Source: Phycisphaeraceae bacterium
GTDB lineage: Bacteria; Planctomycetota; Phycisphaerae; Phycisphaerales; Phycisphaeraceae
DNA length: 64,000 nt
Assembly: GCA_029260595.1 (NCBI GenBank)
Contig: JAJDCY010000023.1
Span: forward strand, 372,001 to 436,000
Reading direction: 5' to 3'
Shown here: one piece after another, positions 16,848 to 25,374 of the stretch
How positions within the stretch are numbered: position 1 is the stretch's first letter
Layout of the letters: each line of letters opens with the position of its first letter
The notes under the pieces: model-generated
Database searches by the model: none
Told to the model about the DNA's origin: nothing
Seen by the model: the letters and a program-made list of their open reading frames with translations, nothing else
Made by a program: the position numbers and the translations under genes

Positions 16848-18014
16848 TCAAACCGCCCGGCGCCGAACCCCAAGCAACCCGCACACCCCGGCAAGGATCA
16901 CCCCAACCGACGCCGGCTCCGGGATCGCAAACCCCAGCGGGTTGGCAAAGCTAACAAACGCGAAGACGAACTCCGTGTCTTCAAGGTCCAGCGGGGTGTC
17001 TAAATCGCGCGCTTGAATAATAAAATCGTCGCTGTCGTCTTCACCTTCGTATACAAGGATATTGTCATCCGGATGATCACCGATCATCCCAGCCGTCGTA
17101 AGAATCAATGAACCGGTATTCGGAGATTCACCCGGCACCGTCAGTCTGTAGACGCCGACACCATCGCGCACGAGCGTGAAGTCACCGGCCGACCTGATCT
17201 TGCTCCCATCGCCACCGATCCGCCCACCGATCAGATTCTCGGCGACGTACGAAACGAACACGAATCGGAACGGTTCATCCAGACCACTGGCAAGGCTGCC
17301 CTGGTTGTCGCGAACGCCCACCCGCCATGCATCGTTGGTGTCTGATACTCCGGCAGTGACGGCGTGGTCGGCATTGCTCGCGCCAACGACAAAAAGCATC
17401 CCGCTGTTACGCGAGTTTTGGCCCGGAATCGAAACGTCGTATCGGCCCGTCCCGACCCTGCTGACGGTGCCCGTGCCCAACCCCGGCGTCCCGGCCAGCA
17501 AGGCGCCGCCGCCGCTACCCAACCCGCCATGCCAACCCGCGGCAAACGAGAACCACGCTACCGACAGGTTCACATTCATCTCAGGGTTCGTTCCGTCGCC
17601 GCCCGCGACAGCCGGTGCCAGCCAGAAACCCCCGTTGGCGTCGTTGCCCGGTGGGCGGACGATCGGCCCGGGAACATCGATAATCCCGTTCAGCCCGTCG
17701 CGGCTGTGTTCGCGCACGTTCGCGATCAACACCCCCTCCGTCGGTAGCAACGGCTGATTGTTCCCGACGGCAGTGTTGTAATCACCACCATTAAACCCCT
17801 GGATCTTGAAGTCGAAGCCTACCGACCGCTGTAATTCGCCCATGAACTCAGGAACTTTGGGTGCGTGTTCATTGGAGATGGACGCGGCTAAGGCGGGGCC
17901 GCCTACCTCGATCAACGCGACACCCATACCCTGCGCGCACAAAAGAGGCGCGGTCGCAACCAATACGACCGCCGCGCCTATGGCGCACAACTGGTGCCTC
18001 ATACCTACTAACAC
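16848..18014 (-). CDS. PEP-CTERM sorted secreted protein
   Basis: 388 residues. The start is a GTG at 18014, chosen because GGAGGG lies nine bases upstream; an ATG at 18002 has none. A signal peptide (CAIGAAVVLVATAPLLCAQ) precedes a Gly/Asn-rich body. The body holds repeated beta motifs such as SGMLFVVGASNADHAVTAGV and TGSLILTTAGMIGDHPDDNI, the latter two looking like tandem copies of one module. The C-terminus is a textbook PEP-CTERM anchor: IPEPASVGVILAGVCGLLG then RRRAV. Such proteins are recognised by exosortase and sent to the cell surface or into extracellular polymer. No exosortase is in the window. Function of the body is unknown. Confidence 0.88.
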   Translation of the reverse strand: MLVGMRHQLCAIGAAVVLVATAPLLCAQGMGVALIEVGGPALAASISNEHAPKVPEFMGELQRSVGFDFKIQGFNGGDYNTAVGNNQPLLPTEGVLIANVREHSRDGLNGIIDVPGPIVRPPGNDANGGFWLAPAVAGGDGTNPEMNVNLSVAWFSFAAGWHGGLGSGGGALLAGTPGLGTGTVSRVGTGRYDVSIPGQNSRNSGMLFVVGASNADHAVTAGVSDTNDAWRVGVRDNQGSLASGLDEPFRFVFVSYVAENLIGGRIGGDGSKIRSAGDFTLVRDGVGVYRLTVPGESPNTGSLILTTAGMIGDHPDDNILVYEGEDDSDDFIIQARDLDTPLDLEDTEFVFAFVSFANPLGFAIPEPASVGVILAGVCGLLGVRRRAV

Positions 18015-18113
18015 GCTGACGAGCCCTCCAGGACAGTGCTGATGGGACTCAGCATATGCCCGGAGCCCGGCCCGTCAAGAGACAATGCCGAAAAATCGCG
18101 GAAATTCTCGGCT

Positions 18114-18542
18114 CTAGCCGCTTATGGACACCTTGGTCATCTTGTCGCCCTGTGCGATCTTGTTGACCACGTCCTGCCCCTGGGTGACCCGCCCGAACAC
18201 CGAATGCTTGCCATCCAGCCACGGCGTCGCCACGTGGGTGATAAAAAACTGCGACCCATTGGTGTTCGGCCCCGCGTTTGCCATCGACAGCACCCCCGGC
18301 CCATCGTGCTTGAGCCCCGGATCGACCTCATCCTCAAACGTATACCCCGGCCCCCCCGTCCCCGTCCCCTGGGGGCAGCCGGCCTGGACCATAAAGTCCG
18401 GGATCACCCGGTGGAAGGTCAACCCGTCGTAAAACCCCTGCTTAACCAGTTTCTGGAAGTTCGCACAGGTCTTAGGCGTCTTTTCGACGTGCAATTCCAG
18501 CTCGATCGTGCCCTTGCTGGTCTCTATGGTGGCGGTTTTCAT
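18114..18542 (-). CDS. Cyclophilin-type peptidyl-prolyl cis-trans isomerase
   Basis: 142 residues, a minimal cyclophilin with the catalytic pattern [20 protein letters not shown] (the arginine of FHRV is the key residue), [25 protein letters not shown] and [12 protein letters not shown]. It speeds isomerisation of bonds before proline. There is no signal peptide, so it is cytoplasmic. The ATG at 18542 is preceded by AAAGGA; the frame continues upstream but enters the promoter region of the divergent sigma factor gene. It is transcribed alone, following a 98-base gap from the PEP-CTERM gene. Confidence 0.95.
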   Translation of the reverse strand: MKTATIETSKGTIELELHVEKTPKTCANFQKLVKQGFYDGLTFHRVIPDFMVQAGCPQGTGTGGPGYTFEDEVDPGLKHDGPGVLSMANAGPNTNGSQFFITHVATPWLDGKHSVFGRVTQGQDVVNKIAQGDKMTKVSISG

Positions 18543-18653
18543 GGTGATCCTTTCGCTAGGCTGATTAATAGAGTGCGACACGCGTGTCGACTGGTCGCGG
18601 TACGATCCGCCCGAGGCCGCTAGGATACGCCAGTTTATGAGAAAACGCTGACA

Positions 18654-18698
18654 TTGGGCGAAAAATCCCAATAGACACATAATCCACCTAAGTACAAT
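18654..18698 (+). promoter_or_regulatory. Candidate promoter and operator of the ECF sigma factor gene
   Basis: TACAAT at 18693-18698 lies five bases before the ATG, so transcription would start at or very near the start codon and the mRNA would be leaderless. About 20 bases upstream, TTGGG and CCCAA (18654-18658, 18667-18671) form an inverted repeat that could be an operator. No good -35 hexamer is seen at normal spacing. Confidence 0.35.
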
Positions 18699-18703
18699 CA
18701 TTT

Positions 18704-19318
18704 ATGGCGTCTGATGCGTCGCACAAACTCGCCGCGTTCTCCGATGAACAGCTGATCGACCGCTACCGCCAGGGCAACGCCCATGCGTTCGCCACGCTGG
18801 TCGACCGCTATCAGCAGGAGTTATTCCACTTTCTGGTGCGATTCTGCGCGAATCGGGCCTCCGCGGACGACGTTTTCCAGGAAACGTTCCTCCAGGTACA
18901 CCGCTCAATCGATACATTCGATACAGATCGGCGGTTTCGGCCTTGGCTTTTTACGATTGCGGCGAACAAAGCACGGGACTTCCTACGTAAGAACAAGAAG
19001 CAGCGGACCGTGTCCCTGTCGACCCCGGCGATCCCGGGGGATGATTCAGGACGCGGGTATCTGGATATCGTGGAGTCCGACCTCCCGCTGCCGGACGACC
19101 TGGCCCACCAGAACGAGCTGGGCGAGCTGGTCCGTGAGGTTGTCGAGTCGCTGCCGGACCACCTGCGTGAGGTGCTGGTGCTGGCCTATTTCCACAAGTT
19201 TCCGTATCGCGAGATCGCAGACATGCTTGAAATCCCCATCGGAACCGTCAAGAGCCGGCTGCACTCAGCCGTGGGGACGTTCGGGCAGGTCTGGCGGTCC
19301 CGTTACAACGAGCAATAA
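18704..19318 (+). CDS. ECF-type RNA polymerase sigma factor
   Basis: 204 residues with both sigma-70 regions of the ECF group. Region 2 includes LVDRYQQELFHFLVRF, ADDVFQETFLQVHR and RFRPWLFTIAANKARDFLR (about residues 30-95). Region 4 includes LPDHLREVLVLAYFHKFPYR and EIADMLEIPIGTVKSRLHSA (about 145-190), a helix-turn-helix that reads the -35 element. It directs RNA polymerase to a private promoter set. The gene is followed after 21 bases by a protein with one membrane helix that is its likely regulator. No N- or C-terminal extension is present. Confidence 0.93.
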   Translation: MASDASHKLAAFSDEQLIDRYRQGNAHAFATLVDRYQQELFHFLVRFCANRASADDVFQETFLQVHRSIDTFDTDRRFRPWLFTIAANKARDFLRKNKKQRTVSLSTPAIPGDDSGRGYLDIVESDLPLPDDLAHQNELGELVREVVESLPDHLREVLVLAYFHKFPYREIADMLEIPIGTVKSRLHSAVGTFGQVWRSRYNEQ

Positions 19319-19339
19319 GCCACGAGGGGCGATCAGCGT

Positions 19340-20383
19340 ATGGACCCAACCGACATGCCCGCCAAGCCGATCACAACGCTAAGCCCGGCCGACCGGCAGG
19401 CCGTCGACGCGTTGATCGAAGCGGCTGCTCGCGGCACAGCAGCGCTCAAGCTTGCCGGTTTCGATGAAGACGCCACAACCGTGATGCCGCTGCCCGCCGG
19501 CGACGGGACGCGGGCCGAGCGGGCATCGAAACTCCTCGCCCTGATCGGGCATTGCCCCACAGTCAACCCTTCCGACGACCTGGTCCACCGCACACTGACA
19601 AAAATCAATACTGAGGGGTTCAAGCAACCCGTTTATCAATCGTTTGGCTACGGGTTAGCCGGGCCTTCGTTCCGCTGGTCGGACCTGCTCGGCGTCGCAG
19701 CCGTCATCATGATCGGGTTCTCGCTGATTTGGCCGGTGCTTGAACGGTCGCGTGCGGATGCGCGGCGCATCGAGTGTGCGAACAACCTCGCCGCGGCCGG
19801 CGCTGCGATCGGGTCGTACGCGGCCGACCACAGCAACACGCTGCCACGCGGCAACATCCAGCCTGGCTCGGTGTGGTGGAACGTCGGGCAGGCCGCGAGC
19901 GAAGAGGGGCCGATCCAATCTAATTCGGCGCACCTCTACCTGCTGATCCGCGAAGGCTACGCCCACTCGCACGCACTGACCTGTCCCGACAACGTCAACG
20001 CTCCCGACCGCCTCGACCCGCACAACCACGACTGGGCATCCGCACCGGCCGTCTCGTACAGCTACCAGAACCAATACAACGAACAGCCGACGCGGCTCGA
20101 CGGGATCCCGGACATGGCGATCCTCGCGGACAAGAACCCGCTGTTCGCGGCGCAGGCTGCACGCGGCATCGGCCTGGCGTATCGTGGTGACCTCGCCCCC
20201 AACACCGCCAGCTCGTCGCACGGCGAGCGCGGGCAAAACATCCTCACCGCATCCGGCCAGGTCCTCTGGTCCGAGTCGCCGGTCATCGGTGACAACGACA
20301 ACATCTGGCTGATCCGCGGCGTCGACCAGTATCAGGGCACGGAAGTGCCCGACGCGCCACAAGACGCGTTCCTCGTGCCGTAA
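19340..20383 (+). CDS. Putative membrane anti-sigma partner with prepilin-like outer domain
   Basis: 347 residues, likely cotranscribed with the upstream sigma factor. Residues 1-113 are predicted cytoplasmic, helical and acidic (PADRQAVDALIEAAARGTAA, then RASKLLALIGHCPTVNPSDD), the place and type expected of an anti-sigma domain, but without the zinc HxxxCxxC motif. One membrane helix follows (about 114-133, LLGVAAVIMIGFSLIWPVLE). The outer part begins RRIECANNLAAAGAAIGSYA and resembles the globular part of planctomycetal pseudopilins of the DUF1559 type, with Asn/Asp-rich loops and a C-terminal strand region (GQNILTASGQVLWS). The anti-sigma role is inferred from position and topology. Confidence 0.6.
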   Translation: MDPTDMPAKPITTLSPADRQAVDALIEAAARGTAALKLAGFDEDATTVMPLPAGDGTRAERASKLLALIGHCPTVNPSDDLVHRTLTKINTEGFKQPVYQSFGYGLAGPSFRWSDLLGVAAVIMIGFSLIWPVLERSRADARRIECANNLAAAGAAIGSYAADHSNTLPRGNIQPGSVWWNVGQAASEEGPIQSNSAHLYLLIREGYAHSHALTCPDNVNAPDRLDPHNHDWASAPAVSYSYQNQYNEQPTRLDGIPDMAILADKNPLFAAQAARGIGLAYRGDLAPNTASSSHGERGQNILTASGQVLWSESPVIGDNDNIWLIRGVDQYQGTEVPDAPQDAFLVP

Positions 20384-20429
20384 GCCTTTCGCCAGCAATC
20401 GAGCAAAGTAACATCGACGTTTTACCGAT

Positions 20430-21446
20430 TCATCCTGCGATATCGTTGCGCGTTCGCGCCGCGGCGAGCGCCTGTGCGACAAGTGCGTCGTGATCCAACT
20501 CACCGGCCGGCAGCCAATGAACACCGCGGAACCGGCGCAACCAGGTGCGCTGGGTTTTCGCGAAGCGGCGAGTCAGGATCTTGGTCTTCTCAAACGCATC
20601 CTCGATCGAGTACTCGCCGCCCAAGTGGGCGAGCACCTGTTTGTAGCCAAGCGCCTCGCGCGCCTGCGGCCCGAGCAACCCGCGCTCGGCCAGGTAGCGG
20701 ACCTCGTCGGGCAGGCTTTGCGCGATCACTTCCGATCCCTCGCGCGATGATTCGTCCGAAGCGTTCTGGGGAAAATACATGTCCCGCACACGCCGGTTGA
20801 TCCGCCGATTGATCAACTCGGTCGGCCAATCCAACCCAATTAACACCGGGTCAAACCGATACCCCGCTTCAGTCGTCATCGACGATGCTGTCGGCTCAGC
20901 CCACTGCGTCTGAAACTCACTGATCGGCTTGCCCGTCAGGTGAAACACCTCCAGCGCACGGACCAGCTTCTTGCGATCATTCGGGTGGATGCGCTCGGCA
21001 GCATCGGGATCGACAGCGCGTAACCGCTGGTGTAATTCCCCGCTTGATGCCACCTCGAGACCGGCGCGGAACACCGGGTCGTGCCCCGGCGCATCGAACA
21101 ACCCTTCGAGCAGTGATCTGAGATACAGGTTCGTCCCACCAACCAGAATTGGGCAGATTCCGGAACCCTGTAGATCAACGATCAGTGCTTCGGCTCGCGC
21201 CAGCCAGTCGGCCACGGTGAAACGCTCGGTCGCCTCTACGATATCGATCAGGTGATGCGGGACGCGGCCGCGCAGCTCGGCCGGCGGTTTGGCCGTGCCG
21301 GCGTCGAGGTGTTTGTAGACCTGCATCGAGTCGGCACCGATCACTTCACCACCAAGCGCTTCAGCCAACGCGACGGCGAGTTCGCTCTTACCGCCCGCGG
21401 TCGGGCCGAGGATCACCACGGGGCGTATTGCGACGTCGTTGGCCAT
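20430..21446 (-). CDS. miaA: tRNA dimethylallyltransferase
   Basis: 338 residues with the MiaA hallmarks: P-loop GPTAGGKSELAVALAE (14-29), GADSMQVYKHLDAGTAKP (the Asp-Ser-x-Gln motif contacting A37), and VPHHLIDI. Also present are PILVGGTNLYLRSLLEGL and the C-terminal ALGYKQVLAHLGGE with KTQRTWLRRF. The enzyme adds a dimethylallyl group to A37 of tRNAs reading UNN codons. An insertion of about 15 residues (FPQNASDESSREGSE) lies in the swinging domain, a variable part of the family. It is convergent with the anti-sigma-like gene. Confidence 0.95.
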   Translation of the reverse strand: MANDVAIRPVVILGPTAGGKSELAVALAEALGGEVIGADSMQVYKHLDAGTAKPPAELRGRVPHHLIDIVEATERFTVADWLARAEALIVDLQGSGICPILVGGTNLYLRSLLEGLFDAPGHDPVFRAGLEVASSGELHQRLRAVDPDAAERIHPNDRKKLVRALEVFHLTGKPISEFQTQWAEPTASSMTTEAGYRFDPVLIGLDWPTELINRRINRRVRDMYFPQNASDESSREGSEVIAQSLPDEVRYLAERGLLGPQAREALGYKQVLAHLGGEYSIEDAFEKTKILTRRFAKTQRTWLRRFRGVHWLPAGELDHDALVAQALAAARTRNDIAG

Positions 21447-21503
21447 GGCGGCATTCTAAGCGGGCTAGGCGCAGCGGCCCCGCTGCGAGCCGACCGCAGT
21501 GAC

Positions 21504-22445
21504 TCAATTGGTCATGAGTGCGATGTCCGGCAGTCGGGGAAGAAGCGATTCGATCTGCGTGAATTCGATTGGACCGGAGTATTGAAGCCGACGAAACAAG
21601 CGGTAAACAGAGCGCCGCACCGGCCGCCGCTCACCGAAGTGGCGGAGCATATCCACCATCCCCTGTGCGATGCCGAACACCGCGTGGCGTCGGAGCCCGC
21701 GGCCTTCGAGAGGTCGGCGCAACTGATTCAGTGTCGCGCCCGCAAGGTGGACCGGCAGGTTAATAAGCGGCGTGTTGTGCCATGGGAAGAGCACAAAGTT
21801 GCGAGCCAGGTAGCGCGTCTGCACCGGTGAGCTGCGCGTCGAGGATTCGTTGTGGAGGATAAAATCGCCGCGCCCCAGGCGGGTGATGTACCCGAGGTTC
21901 AGCAGGCGGATGCAGTAGTCGCGCTCCTCGCCGCGGTTGTAGAGCATCGCGCGGTATCCGCCTAACTGCAGAAACAGATCCCGGCGCAATGCGTGCGACG
22001 TCCCGACGAAGTGCTCACAGGCCCAGACGCCGTCGCGATCCGGTGGTGGCGGTGTGCGGACGATCGTTTGGCCTAGCACATCCTTGTAGGGGATCGTTAC
22101 GGCGCCGACGCGCGGGTGATCGAAGTCGGCCAGAGTCTGATCGATGATGTCGGGCGTCCCGAACACCGCGTCGTCGTCGATTGACACGATCACCGGCGCA
22201 GCCGCCAACGATCCTGCCCGGGTCCGCTGGACGATCAGCCCTTGCGATACAGCGCTCGCCTCAATACGGACGCCAGGGAACTCATCGAGCACCATCTGCG
22301 ATGTGCCGTCGGTCGAACCGTCGTCAACGACCAACACTTCGATGTCGGCCGTCTGTTCGAGGCACGAGCGGAGCGCGTTGCGTAGCTCGTCTTTGCGGTT
22401 GCGCGTCGTGATGACCACCGTCGCCCGCGGGTTTGGGCTGAGCAT
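21504..22445 (-). CDS. Family 2 glycosyltransferase
   Basis: 313 residues of a GT-A fold: ATVVITTRNRKDELRNAL at the N-terminus, EVLVVDDGSTDGTSQMV for nucleotide-sugar binding, and VIVSIDDDAVFGTPD carrying the Asp-x-Asp metal motif. There is an acceptor-side loop with SHALRRDLFLQLGGY and RGEERDYCIRLLNLGY (the catalytic base region ED/ERD). No membrane segment is present except a weak amphipathic helix near HLAGATLNQL, so it is a soluble or peripheral enzyme that transfers a sugar to a lipid- or polymer-linked acceptor. The acceptor is unknown. It lies next to miaA (58-base gap) and close to two large membrane glycosyltransferase-like genes. Confidence 0.88.
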   Translation of the reverse strand: MLSPNPRATVVITTRNRKDELRNALRSCLEQTADIEVLVVDDGSTDGTSQMVLDEFPGVRIEASAVSQGLIVQRTRAGSLAAAPVIVSIDDDAVFGTPDIIDQTLADFDHPRVGAVTIPYKDVLGQTIVRTPPPPDRDGVWACEHFVGTSHALRRDLFLQLGGYRAMLYNRGEERDYCIRLLNLGYITRLGRGDFILHNESSTRSSPVQTRYLARNFVLFPWHNTPLINLPVHLAGATLNQLRRPLEGRGLRRHAVFGIAQGMVDMLRHFGERRPVRRSVYRLFRRLQYSGPIEFTQIESLLPRLPDIALMTN

Positions 22446-22547
22446 GCGGTGATTATACGGGCCGGCTGATCGGCGACACGGGGTCGTGGAAGCCGGCCAA
22501 CGCGCGGCGGGGGTGGCGGGTTAGGGATCGAGTTTTATCGGGTTTTA

Positions 22548-22556
22548 TGCTACGAT
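22548..22556 (+). promoter_or_regulatory. Candidate extended -10 promoter of aconitase gene
   Basis: TGC followed by TACGAT gives an extended -10 element 38 bases before the aconitase start codon. No good -35 is seen, which fits an extended -10 promoter. The site lies in a locally AT-rich patch unlike its surroundings. Confidence 0.35.
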
Positions 22557-22593
22557 GGTGTGTTCGAGCCCGGGGCAAACCAAGAGGAAATCC

Positions 22594-25368
22594 ATGAGCG
22601 AACCATCCGACAAGGGGCCGTTAAGCGCCCGCGACACACTCAATACCGCGATCGGCAGCCGCACGGTTTATCGCCTCGACGCCCTGGCCAAGCAAGGGCT
22701 CGGCGATGTCGCCACGCTGCCGTACTGCATCAAGGTTCTGCTCGAGGCATGCCTGCGCAACTGCGACGGGCACCTGGTCACCGAGGATGATGTCAAGGCG
22801 TTGGCGAGTTACAACGCGCGCAAGGTCGGCGAGACGGAAGTCCCGTTCATGCCCGGCCGCGTTGTGCTGCAAGACTTCACCGGCGTGCCGGCCGTGGTCG
22901 ACCTCGCCGCGATGCGCGCCGCGGTGGTCCGCATGACCGGCGATCAATCCAGTGCCGCCAAGGTCAACCCGCTGGTCCCCTGCGACCTGGTGATCGATCA
23001 CTCGGTGCAAGTCGATGCGTTTGGATCGGCGACGGCGCTGACGATTAACAGTGAGAAGGAGTTTGAGCGCAATCAGGAGCGCTACCAGTTCCTCAAATGG
23101 GGCCAGCAGGCGTTCGACAACTTCCGCGTCGTCCCGCCCGCGACGGGCATCGTCCACCAGGTCAACCTTGAGTACCTGGCCAAGGTGGTTTGGGATGACG
23201 GCAAGACGCTGTTCCCCGACAGCCTGGTCGGCACAGATTCGCACACGACGATGATCAATGGCTTGGGCGTCGTCGGCTGGGGCGTTGGCGGGATCGAAGC
23301 CGAAGCGGTCATGCTCGGACAACCTGTTTATATGCTGATCCCCGAGGTGGTCGGCTTCAAGCTCACCGGGAAGCTTGCGGAGGGTTGCACCGCGACCGAC
23401 CTGGTGCTGACCGTGACCGAGATGCTCCGCGAGCATGGTGTGGTCGGACGGTTTGTCGAGTTCTTCGGGCCCGGGCTGGCCGACATGCCGCTGGCCAACC
23501 GCGCGACGATCGCCAACATGGCACCCGAGTACGGCGCGACGATCGGCTTCTTCCCGGTCGATGAGCGCACCACGCAGTACATGCGGCTGACCGGGCGGGA
23601 CGAGGCGCTAATCGAAACCGTCGAGCAATACTGCAAGCTGCAAGGGCTGTGGCGAGACGACCAGCGCACGATCCAGTACTCGTCGCAGTTGGAGCTGGAC
23701 ATGGGCACGGTCGAGCCGTCACTGGCCGGGCCCAAACGCCCGCAAGACCGAATCGCGCTGAGCGCGATGCAAACGCAATGGGAGCAGGACCTGGTCAACA
23801 CGTTCGGCAAGCCGAGCCCGGCGAAGCGTGCGACCGTGAAGAGTTGGGAGGACGACGGCGGGCAGGTATCGGCCACCGCGACCGCTGTCGCAACGGCGGA
23901 GCCCGCGTCCCAAGGCATACCGGTCGAATGGAATGGAAAATCGTTCGCACTCGAGCACGGGGCCGTGGTGATCGCAGCCATCACGAGCTGCACCAACACA
24001 TCAAACCCGGACGTGATGGTCGCAGCCGGACTGGTCGCACGAGCGGCGGCGAAGCGTGGGCTGCAGAGCAAACCCTGGGTGAAGACGTCGCTGGCCCCGG
24101 GGTCGAAGGTCGTGACAAACTACCTTGATAAGTCGGCGCTGACCGCCGACCTCGAAGCACTCGGATTCCACACGGTTGGATATGGCTGCACAACATGCAT
24201 CGGCAACTCCGGTCCGCTGCCCGAACCGATCAGCCAGGCAATCAATGAGCACGATCTCGTCGCCTGCTCCGTGCTCTCAGGCAACCGCAACTTTGAGGGT
24301 CGCATCGGTCCGGACATCAAAGCCAACTACCTCGCCTCACCGCCGCTGGTCGTCGCCTACGCGCTCGCGGGTACGGTCAACATCGACCTGGTGAACGACC
24401 CGATCTGCATTGATCGTGACGGGGCCGAGGTTTATCTCAAAGACATCTGGCCGACGCAGGAGTTGGTGCAGAACACTGTTGCCGACTGCGTGAAGCGAGA
24501 GCAGTTCACCGAGCAGTACGCGAACGTCTTCGAAGGTTCCGACGAGTGGAAGGCCGTCTCGACGAGCACCGGCTCACTGTACGCATGGGACACTAATAGC
24601 ACCTACATCCAGGAGCCACCGTTTTTCACAGGCCTAAGCGCCGAACCCTCGGCGATCGCACCGATTCGAGCGGCCCGCTGCCTGATGAAGCTCGCGGACT
24701 CGGTCACGACGGACCACATCAGCCCGGCCGGCGCGATCAAGGCCGACAGCCCGGCGGGCAAGTACCTGGCCGAGAACGGGATCCCGGTCAGTATGTTCAA
24801 CAGTTACGGGTCTCGGCGCGGCAACGATCGGGTGATGACCCGCGGTACATTCGCGAACATCCGTGTGCGCAACCAACTCGCCCCGGGCACCGAGGGCGGG
24901 TGGACGACGGACCTGATCGACGGCGAAGTCAAGCCAGTCTACGACGCGGCGATCCATTACCGAGAAACCAACACCCCGCTGGTCGTGTTGGCCGGGAAGG
25001 ACTACGGGATGGGGTCCAGCCGCGACTGGGCCGCGAAAGGGACGTTCCTGTTGGGCGTCAAAGCGGTGATCGCGGACAGCTTCGAACGCATCCACCGCAG
25101 CAACCTGGTCGGGATGGGCGTCCTGCCGCTTTGCTTCAAGAACGGGCAGACGGCCGACTCGCTTGGGTTGACCGGGCACGAAGTATTCGACGTGGATGTC
25201 GATGACTCGTTAGCACCGCGACAGGACGTGCTCGTTACGGCGGCCAAGCCCAATGGATCAAAGGTCGAGTTCACCACGATCTGCCGGATCGATACGCCCG
25301 TCGAGGTGGACTACTACCGAAACGGTGGGATCCTCCACACCGTGCTCCGCAAGATGGCCAAGTCGTAA
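22594..25368 (+). CDS. acnA: Aconitate hydratase (AcnA/IRP type)
   Basis: 924 residues of monomeric aconitase in the AcnA/iron-regulatory-protein branch. The three cluster ligands are visible: C466 in [13 protein letters not shown], and C532 and C535 in [12 protein letters not shown]. Substrate-binding regions include [20 protein letters not shown] and the C-terminal swivel domain with [20 protein letters not shown] and [13 protein letters not shown]. It converts citrate to isocitrate in the citric acid cycle. The start at 22594 follows AAGAGGAAAT; the frame opens 13 codons earlier without a site. The protein is a little longer than E. coli AcnA, partly from a linker ([17 protein letters not shown]) before the first cluster ligand. 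Confidence 0.97.
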   Translation: MSEPSDKGPLSARDTLNTAIGSRTVYRLDALAKQGLGDVATLPYCIKVLLEACLRNCDGHLVTEDDVKALASYNARKVGETEVPFMPGRVVLQDFTGVPAVVDLAAMRAAVVRMTGDQSSAAKVNPLVPCDLVIDHSVQVDAFGSATALTINSEKEFERNQERYQFLKWGQQAFDNFRVVPPATGIVHQVNLEYLAKVVWDDGKTLFPDSLVGTDSHTTMINGLGVVGWGVGGIEAEAVMLGQPVYMLIPEVVGFKLTGKLAEGCTATDLVLTVTEMLREHGVVGRFVEFFGPGLADMPLANRATIANMAPEYGATIGFFPVDERTTQYMRLTGRDEALIETVEQYCKLQGLWRDDQRTIQYSSQLELDMGTVEPSLAGPKRPQDRIALSAMQTQWEQDLVNTFGKPSPAKRATVKSWEDDGGQVSATATAVATAEPASQGIPVEWNGKSFALEHGAVVIAAITSCTNTSNPDVMVAAGLVARAAAKRGLQSKPWVKTSLAPGSKVVTNYLDKSALTADLEALGFHTVGYGCTTCIGNSGPLPEPISQAINEHDLVACSVLSGNRNFEGRIGPDIKANYLASPPLVVAYALAGTVNIDLVNDPICIDRDGAEVYLKDIWPTQELVQNTVADCVKREQFTEQYANVFEGSDEWKAVSTSTGSLYAWDTNSTYIQEPPFFTGLSAEPSAIAPIRAARCLMKLADSVTTDHISPAGAIKADSPAGKYLAENGIPVSMFNSYGSRRGNDRVMTRGTFANIRVRNQLAPGTEGGWTTDLIDGEVKPVYDAAIHYRETNTPLVVLAGKDYGMGSSRDWAAKGTFLLGVKAVIADSFERIHRSNLVGMGVLPLCFKNGQTADSLGLTGHEVFDVDVDDSLAPRQDVLVTAAKPNGSKVEFTTICRIDTPVEVDYYRNGGILHTVLRKMAKS

Positions 25369-25374
25369 GGCCGA

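Noticed and set aside
22621..23436. Minus-strand frame of 271 codons
   Set aside because: Mirror frame of aconitase, His/Arg/Asp-rich.
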